DNA from: JBKBUF01 sp046290815
GTDB lineage: Bacteria > Bacteroidota > Bacteroidia > Cytophagales > Cytophagaceae
DNA: 64,000 nt
Assembly (NCBI GenBank): GCA_046290815.1
Contig: JBKBUF010000002.1
Location: 62,001-126,000 of the forward strand
Reading direction: 5' to 3'
The position numbers were made by a program, and so were the translations under genes. Below, one piece after another: positions 37,201-44,375 of the stretch (positions are counted from its first letter, which is position 1; each line of letters opens with the position of its first letter). A model generated the notes under the pieces. It was not told the origin of the DNA, searched no databases, and saw only the letters and a program-made list of their open reading frames with translations.

Positions 37201-39221
37201 CCGATGAAACTGGTGCACCATTGCAAGTTTCATTTGTAAATGCCGGAGGCGTGGTATGGACAACCGATGGAACAGGAAATTTTAATTCAGATAGTATAAC
37301 AAATCCTGTATATTTCCCATCTGCCAATGATTTTAATCAAGGCCATGTAATATTGACTGTAACTACTTTTGATAATGGCGCATGTCCGCCTGCCATCGAT
37401 CAGGCAAGGATTAATATTATCCCATTGCCATATGCGGATGCAGGACCTGATAAGTCTGTTTGCTCATCTGACAATAAAATCCTATTAATTCCGCAAGTAA
37501 GGAATACAACAAATGCTTATTGGAAAACCATCGGTTCAGGCATTTTTGAATCAGTAAATACTCAATTGAATAATAGCTATATTCTTTCTTCAAATGAAGT
37601 TAGGGCAGGAATTACAAGTATTATACTTACTGCTGAAGCCGACGGTCAATGTTCTCCCGCTTACGATACATTAATAATTAATATACAAAGTTTACCAATT
37701 GTTGAAGCCGGGCAGACGCAAAGGCTATGTCCAACCGAAGAAGAAACAACAGTCACAGCTACCTTATATCACGCAGAATTCTTACAATGGACTTCGACAG
37801 GTACCGGTCAAATTATTGATCCGAATTCTAGTCAAACCAGATATATGTTTTCGCAGGAAGATATTAGTGGAGGAAGCATTAAACTTTTAGCAGAATCAGT
37901 GCAGGAAGGTATATGTATAGCTGCAACGGATACTGTTGAAATTATGTTTTTACCCTTACCTACAGCAAACACAGGAGATGACCAGGCAATTTGTAAAGAT
38001 GCAGATGCAGTAGCATTTACAAGCACTGTCCAGGTAGCAAACAGCGGTTACTGGAAAAGCGATGGCAAAGGTATAATTTCTGACAGCAGCAGGTTTATCA
38101 TTCAGTATTTCCCTCACCAGGAAGACAAAGATAAAGGCTTGGTCAGATTGTATTTCACCACCAATATGAATGAAAACACCTGTCGCCAGGTTACTGATTC
38201 CGTGGACTTGATGATCACTGAGGTTCCTATGGCTATTGCAGGTTCCGACAGGCTTGTATGCTTTGACACAGATACAATTAGTCTAAAGGGATTAATAAGC
38301 AATGCCACAGGAGGAAGATGGGAAAGCACAGGTAACGGAACTTTTCATCCTGATCCTATATCCCTTGAGGCATTTTACATTATTAGCTTAGATGAAAAGC
38401 AAAAAGGGAAAAGTAACCTTACGCTCTCAACTACAGGAAATGCAGGTTGCAGCAATTCTGATTCAATAGAAGTGGAAATTTTCCCTGTTCCGGATATAAG
38501 ACTGGAAAACGTACCAGCCTGTAAAAATGACTCTGTAATATTGAATGCAAAGCCTGTTAACATTACTAATATCCAAGCTACCTATACATGGTTTAAGGAT
38601 AATTCTCTTCTGGAAAATCAAAAGGAAATACTAACTACGAAAGAAGAAGGTAAATATTTAGTTGTTTACAATCTTGGTGATTGTTACAGAGCTGATTCTT
38701 CCTATGTGAGCTTTCATGATTATCCAATACCTGATGCAGATAAAAGGCTGGAGTTTTGCAAAGAAAGCATGGGAGTAATTGATTTGAATGCAGGCCCGGG
38801 GCACCATTTCTTATGGCTGGGATCCGGAAATACAGGCCAGATCCATACTATAAATGAACCAGGTATTTATTATGTAAAAGTATTCAACGAGTACAATTGT
38901 GCTGCAGTTGATACAGTCGAAGTAGTAGATATTTGTCCGCCACGTGTGTTTGTTCCAAACATTTTCAGCCCAAACAAAGACGGACAAAACGATGTATTAA
39001 CTATATATGGCAAATATTTTACTGCCTACAAATTAACCATATTCAACCGTTGGGGAGAAGTTATCTATTATTCAGAAGATCCTTTTCAATCCTGGGACGG
39101 AACATATTTGGGAGAGCCAATGCCCAATGGCGTGTATCCATGGATATTATATTACGAGGGCTATACACAACAATATAAGGGGCCTTATAAAGAGAAAGGA
39201 AGTGTAACAATTGCAAGATAA
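31203..39221 (+). CDS. Giant type IX-secreted surface protein, 24 repeats, gliding-motility CTD (cassette C)
   Basis: About 2672 residues from the ATG at 31203, which opens a normal signal peptide ('MLNKRKIILLPVMILIKSLQ'); the frame is open to a TTG at 31155. The domain order is that of giant B: a Cys-rich N-terminal domain ('GLCCGLDPNEKPPIRCVEFW'), one SprB-type repeat ('GGAPPYKYLWSNGATTQSI'), 24 repeats of about 88 residues (about 313-2430) and a type B gliding-motility sorting domain from about 2577 ('VPNIFSPNKDGQNDVL', 'FNRWGEVIYYSEDP', 'MPNGVYPWILYYEG'). Individual repeats match those of giant B in order, so the genes are full-length paralogs. A surface adhesin role in gliding or substrate binding is likely by analogy with SprB, but the ligand is unknown. 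Confidence 0.92.
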   Translation: MLNKRKIILLPVMILIKSLQAFSQPCDASTPSYSADLTGKPGGVWVSPQTVRTGLCCGLDPNEKPPIRCVEFWITLDENAQGIRFEIASGAIPPGALGYQINCGPYHMVGENICLDGTGPHRLTFCKPGNNPNTYAITSIPKPGVSPPVTVSDGCSATLSATGFEPSSITWTSVPFSQEYNDYLSCTSGCTTTTALYKTGAPPYIDYQVSGIPLGGCTTSVVTRITRVYFVNDKLAEILPKEPTICYGGTSATLTAYGSGGAPPYKYLWSNGATTQSITVGEGTFWVHISDTTSCPAAADTVTVIAYHSPIFANAGPDLYSCANNPEVNINASVQVATGGKWTGGSGTFIPSDTSLTVRYIPSASEITAGSVTLTLTTTGNRSCPAHSDQMTIFIAPSPVVNAGSDITVCANNNAARLSSSFSNAGGVVWSGGSGQFTPGRTSLTPTYIPSDDEVVSGTVLLTLTTTGNGNCIPVSDQMQINITPAPVVSAGPDITVCANNNTVPLNGSVTVAAGGTWSGGNGVFSPGRNALNTSYQPSLSEIESGSVTLTLTSTGNGLCNPVSDEVVVSITPAPTINAGPDRIVCANNADIILNGSVTVAGGVLWSGGTGTFSPSANVLNATYSPSSAEIISGFAELVLTSTNNGQCNPVQDKMIMQITPAPEVNTGPDIDICANNARADLHGTVTVSGGLKWNGGTGTFFPNDTSPQIQYTPSAFEINSGSVTLMLVSTNNGNCLPVFDEVLITITPSPVVDAGEDRNICANSSSVVLSGTVQIAGSAFWSSSGTGEFVPSANDLNASYIPSPADTASKIVVLTLTSADNGKCIPVSDNMQISIRPMPVAYAGPDMYICADAPGVAINGNYYNSSGASWTSGGTGIITPSADQKSIVYLPSANGRNNGTVTFTYTTTGNGICPAVQDQMILSITTDPALDIGPDISICKDADAVALNATYTVASGVQWNSSGSGSFAPDRFNNTPSYIPSVADRENGSVTITAVTTGNGTCNAVTDQLNITFTPVPVINAGDDKIICEDNAAVSLSASVSVAEGGSWIGGSGSFQPDRNNLTVTYIPSSSEILAGSVNLSIISTGNGTCKPVTDNIKVIINKAPKIDAGNDQKLCGDVKQIQLNADTLLVSQINWTTTGSGNFVNGNSTPSIIYNVTEQDTLAGSINFTITASGMESCMPVTDNITVFFAQVPEVNAGPDITVCKNTLPVYIRASGTPGKWTGGTGSYFPNDSILNVSYYPDLNELNTGSVQLTITSKSDPVCPPASDEIVIFFQEAPVVSAGDDVTVCADTEGINLNGTLSNVPGAIWTGNGSGQFIADARDLSVTYIPSPQDLISGTVNIILISDAYEACASEADEMQITITPAPEINAGFDRNICADAGQIVLNGTVNIASGGTWNTTGTGSFNLSVNDLITTYIISDQDTALQQLNFQLVSTGNGNCKPVTDEVTINIFPAPVVFAGNDISICRDVNRIQLSGTVIHAGGGIWSSNGSGIFSPDAYRLNPEYFPSANDKTAGNIVLTLTSDQNGLCNAVSDNLVLQFTDRPTVNAGPDQSICADTTYINLNAEVTIASGVSWSSSGTGIFEASTQNNTKYYFSSEDLSRNNIFLYAGSTGNGTCFPVHDTIRISIAPAPLANAGSDKILCADTRDLLLSGIINNAGGGTWQTEGTGSFEPGTFSVNTIYKISDSDTSTGNLKFTLTTTGNGLCKPVTDTLHLIITPVPVANPGTLPPICEDSQFIPLNGSVAIATGGTWSSSGIGTFISSASDLNASYFISENDRYNKKAILTLTTTGNGLCKPVSSQVELNMDAGPIAFAGENRKICADAEYTDLTGSFQIAGGAKWSSTGTGYFVPDENDMNAKYFLSVNDTASRQVTIYLETVENGLCSPAKDSVLVEISPAPIINSGNDKEICKTETQVQLNASVYISTGATWITRGSGSFLSNGLNATYQPSIADKEAGKTILLVTSTGNGLCKPVTDTLILSYRDVPALKALTSAICADETGAPLQVSFVNAGGVVWTTDGTGNFNSDSITNPVYFPSANDFNQGHVILTVTTFDNGACPPAIDQARINIIPLPYADAGPDKSVCSSDNKILLIPQVRNTTNAYWKTIGSGIFESVNTQLNNSYILSSNEVRAGITSIILTAEADGQCSPAYDTLIINIQSLPIVEAGQTQRLCPTEEETTVTATLYHAEFLQWTSTGTGQIIDPNSSQTRYMFSQEDISGGSIKLLAESVQEGICIAATDTVEIMFLPLPTANTGDDQAICKDADAVAFTSTVQVANSGYWKSDGKGIISDSSRFIIQYFPHQEDKDKGLVRLYFTTNMNENTCRQVTDSVDLMITEVPMAIAGSDRLVCFDTDTISLKGLISNATGGRWESTGNGTFHPDPISLEAFYIISLDEKQKGKSNLTLSTTGNAGCSNSDSIEVEIFPVPDIRLENVPACKNDSVILNAKPVNITNIQATYTWFKDNSLLENQKEILTTKEEGKYLVVYNLGDCYRADSSYVSFHDYPIPDADKRLEFCKESMGVIDLNAGPGHHFLWLGSGNTGQIHTINEPGIYYVKVFNEYNCAAVDTVEVVDICPPRVFVPNIFSPNKDGQNDVLTIYGKYFTAYKLTIFNRWGEVIYYSEDPFQSWDGTYLGEPMPNGVYPWILYYEGYTQQYKGPYKEKGSVTIAR
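32140..38487 (+). repeat. 24 tandem about 88-residue repeats in giant C
   Basis: Units open with NAGPDLYSCANN, NAGSDITVCANN, SAGPDITVCANN and so on to IAGSDRLVCFDT. Units 10 (QKLCGD), 17 (NPGTLPPICED) and 20 (no NAGPD motif) match the same-numbered units of giant B, showing that the array was copied as a whole. Confidence 0.88.
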
Positions 39222-39233
39222 ATATGACCGGCT

Positions 39234-39527
39234 ATGACAAGACTTATACTATTATTTTCGATAAGTCTCCTGATTTTTACTTCATGTACAAAAGATCAAT
39301 ATAAAGGAGAACAGATGTCCGAAAGAAGGCAAGTAAAACTTAAAGATGAACATAATAATTTTCATGTAAGGGAAACAATAAAGACATTAGACAAAAATGC
39401 CAGAACCAAAGAAAAAAGAGAAAAGAAAGCTGTTCAATACAGGCTAGCGTCTCAGAGGCTGAATGTAGAAACAGCAAAAAGATTGAGAGCATGCAAAAGA
39501 AAATCATTGGAATTTGATTTTTATTGA
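39234..39527 (+). CDS. Small basic lipoprotein of cassette C
   Basis: 97 residues. Lipobox 'LLIFTSCTKDQYKGEQ' gives the lipidated Cys at residue 18. The mature part carries LKDEHNNFHVRET, identical to the cassette B protein, then a strongly basic helical region ('KEKREKKAVQYRLASQR') and the C-terminus 'SLEFDFY'. It starts 12 bp after the giant C stop and is followed by a clear terminator, so it is the last gene of this transcript. It keeps the giant-then-lipoprotein order even though its porP has moved to the opposite strand, which argues that the lipoprotein is functionally tied to the giant protein. No domain was recognised. Confidence 0.82.
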   Translation: MTRLILLFSISLLIFTSCTKDQYKGEQMSERRQVKLKDEHNNFHVRETIKTLDKNARTKEKREKKAVQYRLASQRLNVETAKRLRACKRKSLEFDFY

Positions 39528-39536
39528 TGAAGACAG

Positions 39537-39593
39537 GGTGATCTGAATTAGATGATTCAGGTCACCTCTTTAATTTTTATGAATTTTTTTTTT
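39537..39593 (+). terminator. Rho-independent terminator after cassette C
   Basis: Stem GGTGATCTGAAT (39537-39548) pairs with ATTCAGGTCACC (39555-39566) through 12 positions with one G-U pair, loop of 6 bases. A T-rich stretch with a run of ten T follows within 30 bp. It lies 10 bp after the lipoprotein stop codon. Confidence 0.8.
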
Positions 39594-39973
39594 GATAAAT
39601 CCGCCTTGATTTTAAACCTCACTTTTAACATTTCCATAGAATATTATAAAGTAGAATCAAATTTGAAAGCTTAGCAAAGCTGTAAAGGGTCACAAATGAA
39701 AGTTTGGATCAAAATTTGACAAAACAGCATTTTTCTCTGAAAAAATATTTTTTTTCTTATCTACAGGTTAAATTTTAAACAGGTTGTCTAAAAAGTTCGC
39801 TATTCTGGCAGAAATGTCCCTTTAAATGAAATTTACTCACTGAAAAAATGATTTTTGATGGCTGGTCATGGCTTAATTTTCGACTATAAATCCACTAAAA
39901 ATCAGGATTTTGAAATTGAAACTTAGCTATTATAATTACAGTTAAAGAACAAAGAACCAAACATTATAAAGCT
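39594..39973. other. AT-rich region without a gene
   Basis: No reading frame of note. The segment at 39782-39797 (GGTTGTCTAAAAAGTT) resembles the ends of some insertion sequences, but no matching end or transposase remnant was found nearby, so no mobile element is called. Confidence 0.4.
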
Positions 39974-40174
39974 ATGATAAGAACATCGCACATTACAAAC
40001 CTCGGGAATAGCATTCCTAATTTGTTAATAGAGCCATCTATAAAAAGCTTTATTGCCAGTCATGAAACAATTGAGGGCAGAAGCATTAATAAAAGGGATA
40101 TAAGTATTATTTCGATTTTTCCTGTGACAAACAATGAGAGCACTTATTACAGGGTAACCTGGAGTATTGACTAA
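39974..40174 (+). CDS. Small hypothetical protein (66 residues)
   Basis: A 66-residue frame beginning 'MIRTSHITNLGNSIPNLLIE' and ending 'NESTYYRVTWSID'. I recognise no family, signal peptide or TM segment. It is supported only by its isolated position in otherwise empty sequence and by a possible terminator 42 bp downstream on the same strand. It could be a real small gene or chance. Confidence 0.4.
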   Translation: MIRTSHITNLGNSIPNLLIEPSIKSFIASHETIEGRSINKRDISIISIFPVTNNESTYYRVTWSID

Positions 40175-40215
40175 ACATTGTTTCAGATATATGGAAAAAA
40201 GATACCTCAACTGAT

Positions 40216-40252
40216 AAGGGGATTTTCACGAGTTGATGATCCTCTTTTATTT
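40216..40252 (+). terminator. Probable terminator between convergent genes
   Basis: AAGGGGAT (40216-40223) can pair with ATCCTCTT (40239-40246) including one G-U pair, followed by TTATTTTTAT. It would end plus-strand transcription from the small gene before the leftward kinase operon. Confidence 0.45.
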
Positions 40253-41824
40253 TTATAACAAATCTGATGTTTCGCTAATGGTCGAAACCTCTTCAGGTTG
40301 AAATTTTCTGAAGTGTAATTTAAACTCAGAGCCCTGCCCTTCCTGACTTATCAACTGGATGTACCCTCCGTTGTTATCCATAATCCTTTTAACAATGTAC
40401 AGACCAATACCGGAACCTTCAACATGAGAGTGAAAACGTTTGAACATTGAAAATGCCTTATTGATGTTATCCTGGCTAAAACCAAGGCCATTATCTTTTA
40501 TATTAATAACACAATAATCCGGTAACTCTTCTGAAGAAATGGTGATTTCCGGTCTGCGTTCGGGTGACCGATATTTGATGGCATTACTGATAATATTATA
40601 TAAAATACTTTTCAGATCTTTTCTGGAGAAGCTGATGGACGGACAACTATCAATTTCTTTTCTGATCAGAGCGTTGGTAGAGTTTATTTGTTCATTGACA
40701 GTAAAACAAACATCTTCAATGAGCTCTGAAAGGTTAATTATCTCTGAAGGATTAATCCCTTGCTTCTGAATTTTACTTATTTCTGTAAGATCATTTATTG
40801 TATTACGGAATCTTCCCAGAGAATCTTTAATCATCTGAAGTATCAGGCAGCTTTCCTCTTTATTTTCGGGAATATCCAGCCCTGAATTTATCACTTCCTC
40901 CAGGGCACCAATGAGGCCCTCCAGATTTGAAATAGGTGCTTTTAGGTCATGAGATGCAGTATACACAAAATTGTCAAGGTCATTATTGGTTTTCACCAAC
41001 TGGTTGTTGTTATGCAGAAGTTCCCGATTCTTTTCTTCCAATGCTCTTCTGCTATTGTCTAGATCCTGCTGTGCCATTTTCAGATCATGGATGTCTGTAT
41101 TGGTACCCATCCACATGAGTATATTCCCTTTTTCATCTTTTTGAGGTACTGCCCTTGTCAGATGCCAACGGTACTCGTTGTTTTTGTTGCGGAGGCGATG
41201 TTCTAAAGTCAGACTTTCTCCGGTTTTTTTAGAAGATTCCCAGATATTCATTGAATGACTGTAATCTTCGGGATGAAATATAGTAGACCAATCACCTTTT
41301 ATCAGATTTTCATAGGGAATTCCCGTATATTCCACCCATAGAGGATTAAAATAATTGGCGAATCCCTTGTCGTCTGTAGTAAAAATTTTTTGAGGAATAG
41401 ATTCAATTAAAAACCTTGTCCTTTCATTTGCTTTTAAAATTTCCGCCTCTGCCTTTTTCTTTTCAATGGCATTAATTACTGCGGTAGGTAGTCTGACAAG
41501 ACTAGATTTTAATATATAATCATCAGCACCTTGTTTGATACAGTCTACAGCAATTTCTTCGGTAGTATTTCCTGTTACAAGAATAAATGGAAGGTGCTTA
41601 TACCGGCTGTTCCTGATCTTTAAGGCTTCCAATGCTCCAAAGCTGGGCAGATTGTAGTCTGAAATAATTACGTCCGGTGTATTTTCCGAAAGGTATTTCA
41701 GGTAATCATCCTTTTTTTCAACACGATGAAAAGAAAAGCGGAAACGTGCGTTTTCAAGTTCCGTCACCAGCAACTCTGCATCGGTCAAAGAGTCCTCTAC
41801 TATCAGTATCTTCAAATTGCTCAT
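40253..41824 (-). CDS. Receiver-PAS-histidine kinase fusion
   Basis: About 523 residues from the ATG at 41824; the frame extends to 41863 but the later start gives the normal receiver opening 'MSNLKILIVEDS' and leaves only 4 bp to the upstream gene. The receiver has Asp near 56 ('VIISDYNLPSFGAL') and is followed by one PAS domain ('TRFLIESIPQKIFTTDDKG'). A coiled coil leads to a HisKA box with His near 292 ('VYTASHDLKAPISNLEGL') and HATPase ('VEGSGIGLYIVKRIMDNNGG'). The N-terminal receiver lets the kinase be controlled by phosphate from another kinase, here most simply the one encoded at 42292. No membrane segment. The kinase core is closely related to those at 12991 and 17857. Confidence 0.9.
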   Translation of the reverse strand: MSNLKILIVEDSLTDAELLVTELENARFRFSFHRVEKKDDYLKYLSENTPDVIISDYNLPSFGALEALKIRNSRYKHLPFILVTGNTTEEIAVDCIKQGADDYILKSSLVRLPTAVINAIEKKKAEAEILKANERTRFLIESIPQKIFTTDDKGFANYFNPLWVEYTGIPYENLIKGDWSTIFHPEDYSHSMNIWESSKKTGESLTLEHRLRNKNNEYRWHLTRAVPQKDEKGNILMWMGTNTDIHDLKMAQQDLDNSRRALEEKNRELLHNNNQLVKTNNDLDNFVYTASHDLKAPISNLEGLIGALEEVINSGLDIPENKEESCLILQMIKDSLGRFRNTINDLTEISKIQKQGINPSEIINLSELIEDVCFTVNEQINSTNALIRKEIDSCPSISFSRKDLKSILYNIISNAIKYRSPERRPEITISSEELPDYCVINIKDNGLGFSQDNINKAFSMFKRFHSHVEGSGIGLYIVKRIMDNNGGYIQLISQEGQGSEFKLHFRKFQPEEVSTISETSDLL

Positions 41825-41828
41825 TCTG

Positions 41829-42272
41829 TTATTTTGCATAAACAAACGGAGGCTCATTGACAAGCATCCAGTAGAACCCTACACTTTTTAAAGCTTCAAC
41901 AAACTTGTCAAATTCTACAGGCTTTACAATGTAACTATTGGCACCTAATGTATAAGCATCATCTACATCCGGCTCTTCTCTCGAGGATGTTAGCATGATC
42001 ACCGGCACTTTTTTGGTAGCATCATTTTCCTTCAATGCTTTAAGCACCTCGATCCCGTTTAGTTTAGGAAGTTTGATATCCAGTAATATTACTTTGGGTT
42101 TACTGCTTTTCCTGTCCGCATATTTTCCTCTGCAGAACATAAAATCAAGTGCTTCCGGACCGTCTTTTACGTGTTCAATTTTATTTGCAAGTTTATATTC
42201 ATTCAGAGCAGAAATAGCTAATTCGGCATCATCCTGATTGTCCTCAACAAGTAAGATTTCAATTTGATCCAT
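41829..42272 (-). CDS. Stand-alone response regulator receiver (Rcp1-like)
   Basis: 147 residues, a single receiver domain with acidic pocket 'LLVEDNQDDAEL', phosphoacceptor Asp near residue 65 ('VILLDIKLPKLNG'), 'MLTSSREE' and the conserved Lys of 'IVKPVEFDKF'. There is no output domain. It resembles the Rcp1/CheY-like receivers paired with phytochrome-type kinases. It lies between two kinase genes in one leftward operon, 19 bp after the first kinase stop and 4 bp before the receiver-PAS-kinase, so it probably shuttles phosphate between them or to an unlinked target. Confidence 0.93.
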   Translation of the reverse strand: MDQIEILLVEDNQDDAELAISALNEYKLANKIEHVKDGPEALDFMFCRGKYADRKSSKPKVILLDIKLPKLNGIEVLKALKENDATKKVPVIMLTSSREEPDVDDAYTLGANSYIVKPVEFDKFVEALKSVGFYWMLVNEPPFVYAK

Positions 42273-42291
42273 TGATGATTTAGGTTTGGGT

Positions 42292-44304
42292 TTAGTATTG
42301 AGAATTTAAAGATACAGCTTTTTGTTTAACCATTTTTTGTACAGGCAGGCTAAAATAAAATGTAGCTCCTTTATCGGGTTGACCCTCAGCCCATACTGAT
42401 CCGCCATGACGATGAATAATTCTTTGCACCGTTGCAAGTCCTACACCTGTACCTGAGAATTCCTCACTAGAATGCAACCTTTGGAATACACCGAAGAGTT
42501 TATCCTTATACTCCATTTCAAAACCTGCCCCGTTGTCTTTTACAAAATAAATCACAGTTCCAAATTCCTGTCTGCAGCCGATTTCAATTTTCGGATTAAC
42601 AGTTTTGGAAGTAAATTTTATAGCATTAGATATAAGATTTTGCCATACCTGGTAAAGTAAATCTTTGTCACCCGGTACATTCAACAAGTCCGATACTACG
42701 ATTGAAGCTTTATTTTCCGGGTGCTGTTCATTACATGCAGCTATTACCTGCATGACAACTTCGGAAGTGTTTATATTTTTCTTGCTTATTTCTTTTCTGT
42801 TCAGCCTTGAAAACTCAAGTAATGAATCGATCATATTACCCATTTTCTGGGCATTGTTTCTGACAATTCCCAGTAACCTCTTTCCTTCTGAATCCATCTG
42901 GTGTTCATAATTCGAGGAAAGTTTCCTTCCAAAACCGTCAATGGCTCTGAGTGGAGATCTCAAATCATGAGATATGGTATAGCAAAATGCTTCAAGCTCT
43001 TTATTGGAAGCTTCCAGTAAGGCTTGTTTCTGCTTCAGATTCTCTTCTATGAGTTTTCTTTCTGTAATATCTATTATGGAGCCTAAAAGCCTTTCAGGTT
43101 TATTATCCCTGTCGAAAGAAATTTTTCCCTTAGCCCAAACATAACGAAGCTGATTATCATCTTTTCTGAAAATCCTGTATTCACTTGCAAAAGGCTTCCC
43201 GGTCTGAAAGGATTCATAGAGGTCATTTTCTACTTTTTCCCTATCATCAGGATGAACCCTTTCCATGAATTCTTTGAAATTATCTTTTGGACTATATTCA
43301 TAACCGAATATTCTGGCAGTTTGAGGGCTTATGTAAGAGTTATCCTCTTTTATATTCCACTCATAACTGCCTATATTGCCAATTTCCTGAGTTTCGAGCA
43401 ATAAAGCCTCACTCTTTATTATTTTGTCTTCTGCAAGCTTAGCATCTGTAATATCTAATGCAACCCCGGCAAGTGAAATTATTTGATCGCCATTTTTCTG
43501 GTTGACATTACCACTTCCTTTCAGATATCTGATGCTGCCGTCTTTTTTAATGATCCTTTGAATGAAAGTATAAGGTTTCCCTGTTTGAATACTTTCCTGA
43601 ATGGTATTTAAAACCATTTCTTTGTCATCCGGATGCAAATGATTTGAATAAAGCTCAAAGTTAATTTCAATTTCTCCGGGGCTATATCCGAAAATCCTGT
43701 ACAATTCATCAGACCAGGTAACTTTGTTAGTGGGCAAATGATATTCCCAGCTGCCTGTATGAGAAATTGCCTGAGCTTCTTTCAGGTGTTGTTCTCTTTT
43801 AGCAATTTCTTCCTGATTGATTTCCTTAAATGTGGAGATGGCAAGGCTTTCCTGAAATGTATAAAAGTCTTCTATTTCTTTAAGGATTTTAACAATAAGA
43901 TCACCATCACTAGTATATTTAAAAACCAGTGAAAGGAAGGAGTGTTTCTTAATATTATAGACCAATGCAATATCTGATGCAAATACTTTATCTCGGGGAA
44001 TGCCCGGAATTTTATCCAATTTCCAATTATTATTGGTTTCCAAAATGGCTTTGACTATCTTATCTCCTAAAATATTATCAAAAAGTTCTTTAGTCTTCAT
44101 TTTAGAAAACTGAAAGAGCTCCTCCTCAGACATCCCGGAGAATAATTTTAACATTGGAAGATTCACTTCTTTTGCTCTTTTAAGATCACTATTTACAAAA
44201 TCATCTAAATGATTTTCAAGAATAAACCTGATAAAGGGTTTAAGATGTGTAAAAGAAAGCGATTCAGGCTTCATGCTATTGACAGTTTTTTGCAGTGTAT
44301 ACAA
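42292..44304 (-). CDS. PAS sensor histidine kinase with phytochrome-type core
   Basis: 670 residues from 44304, or 660 from an ATG at 44274. An N-terminal helical region of about 150 residues ('FIRFILENHLDDFVNSDLKR') resembles an RsbR-like sensory domain, but this is uncertain. Two or three PAS domains follow ('AQAISHTGSWEYHLPTNKV', 'ETQEIGNIGSYEWNI'). The HisKA box ('FCYTISHDLRSPLRAIDGF') has His near 446, and HATPase contains 'FSGTGVGLATVQRIIHRHGG'. No TM segment. The core type usually pairs with Rcp1-like receivers, and exactly such a gene follows 19 bp downstream. It opens the three-gene operon. Confidence 0.92.
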   Translation of the reverse strand: MYTLQKTVNSMKPESLSFTHLKPFIRFILENHLDDFVNSDLKRAKEVNLPMLKLFSGMSEEELFQFSKMKTKELFDNILGDKIVKAILETNNNWKLDKIPGIPRDKVFASDIALVYNIKKHSFLSLVFKYTSDGDLIVKILKEIEDFYTFQESLAISTFKEINQEEIAKREQHLKEAQAISHTGSWEYHLPTNKVTWSDELYRIFGYSPGEIEINFELYSNHLHPDDKEMVLNTIQESIQTGKPYTFIQRIIKKDGSIRYLKGSGNVNQKNGDQIISLAGVALDITDAKLAEDKIIKSEALLLETQEIGNIGSYEWNIKEDNSYISPQTARIFGYEYSPKDNFKEFMERVHPDDREKVENDLYESFQTGKPFASEYRIFRKDDNQLRYVWAKGKISFDRDNKPERLLGSIIDITERKLIEENLKQKQALLEASNKELEAFCYTISHDLRSPLRAIDGFGRKLSSNYEHQMDSEGKRLLGIVRNNAQKMGNMIDSLLEFSRLNRKEISKKNINTSEVVMQVIAACNEQHPENKASIVVSDLLNVPGDKDLLYQVWQNLISNAIKFTSKTVNPKIEIGCRQEFGTVIYFVKDNGAGFEMEYKDKLFGVFQRLHSSEEFSGTGVGLATVQRIIHRHGGSVWAEGQPDKGATFYFSLPVQKMVKQKAVSLNSQY

Positions 44305-44375
44305 CTAATTAATGAGAAAAATGTTTATAAAAGTTTCTGGTTTTATAACAAAGCTCGGGTTGCCATCTTAGGCAT

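Noticed and set aside
32140..38487. Regular spacing that could suggest a CRISPR or DNA satellite array
   Set aside because: The repetition is at protein level with a period near 264 bases and strongly diverged DNA; there are no short identical repeats with spacers and no cas genes.
32159..38563. Minus-strand frames opposite giant C (for example 33155-33442, 33657-33956)
   Set aside because: Same reason: periodic antisense frames inside the repeat array with no starts, motifs or context.
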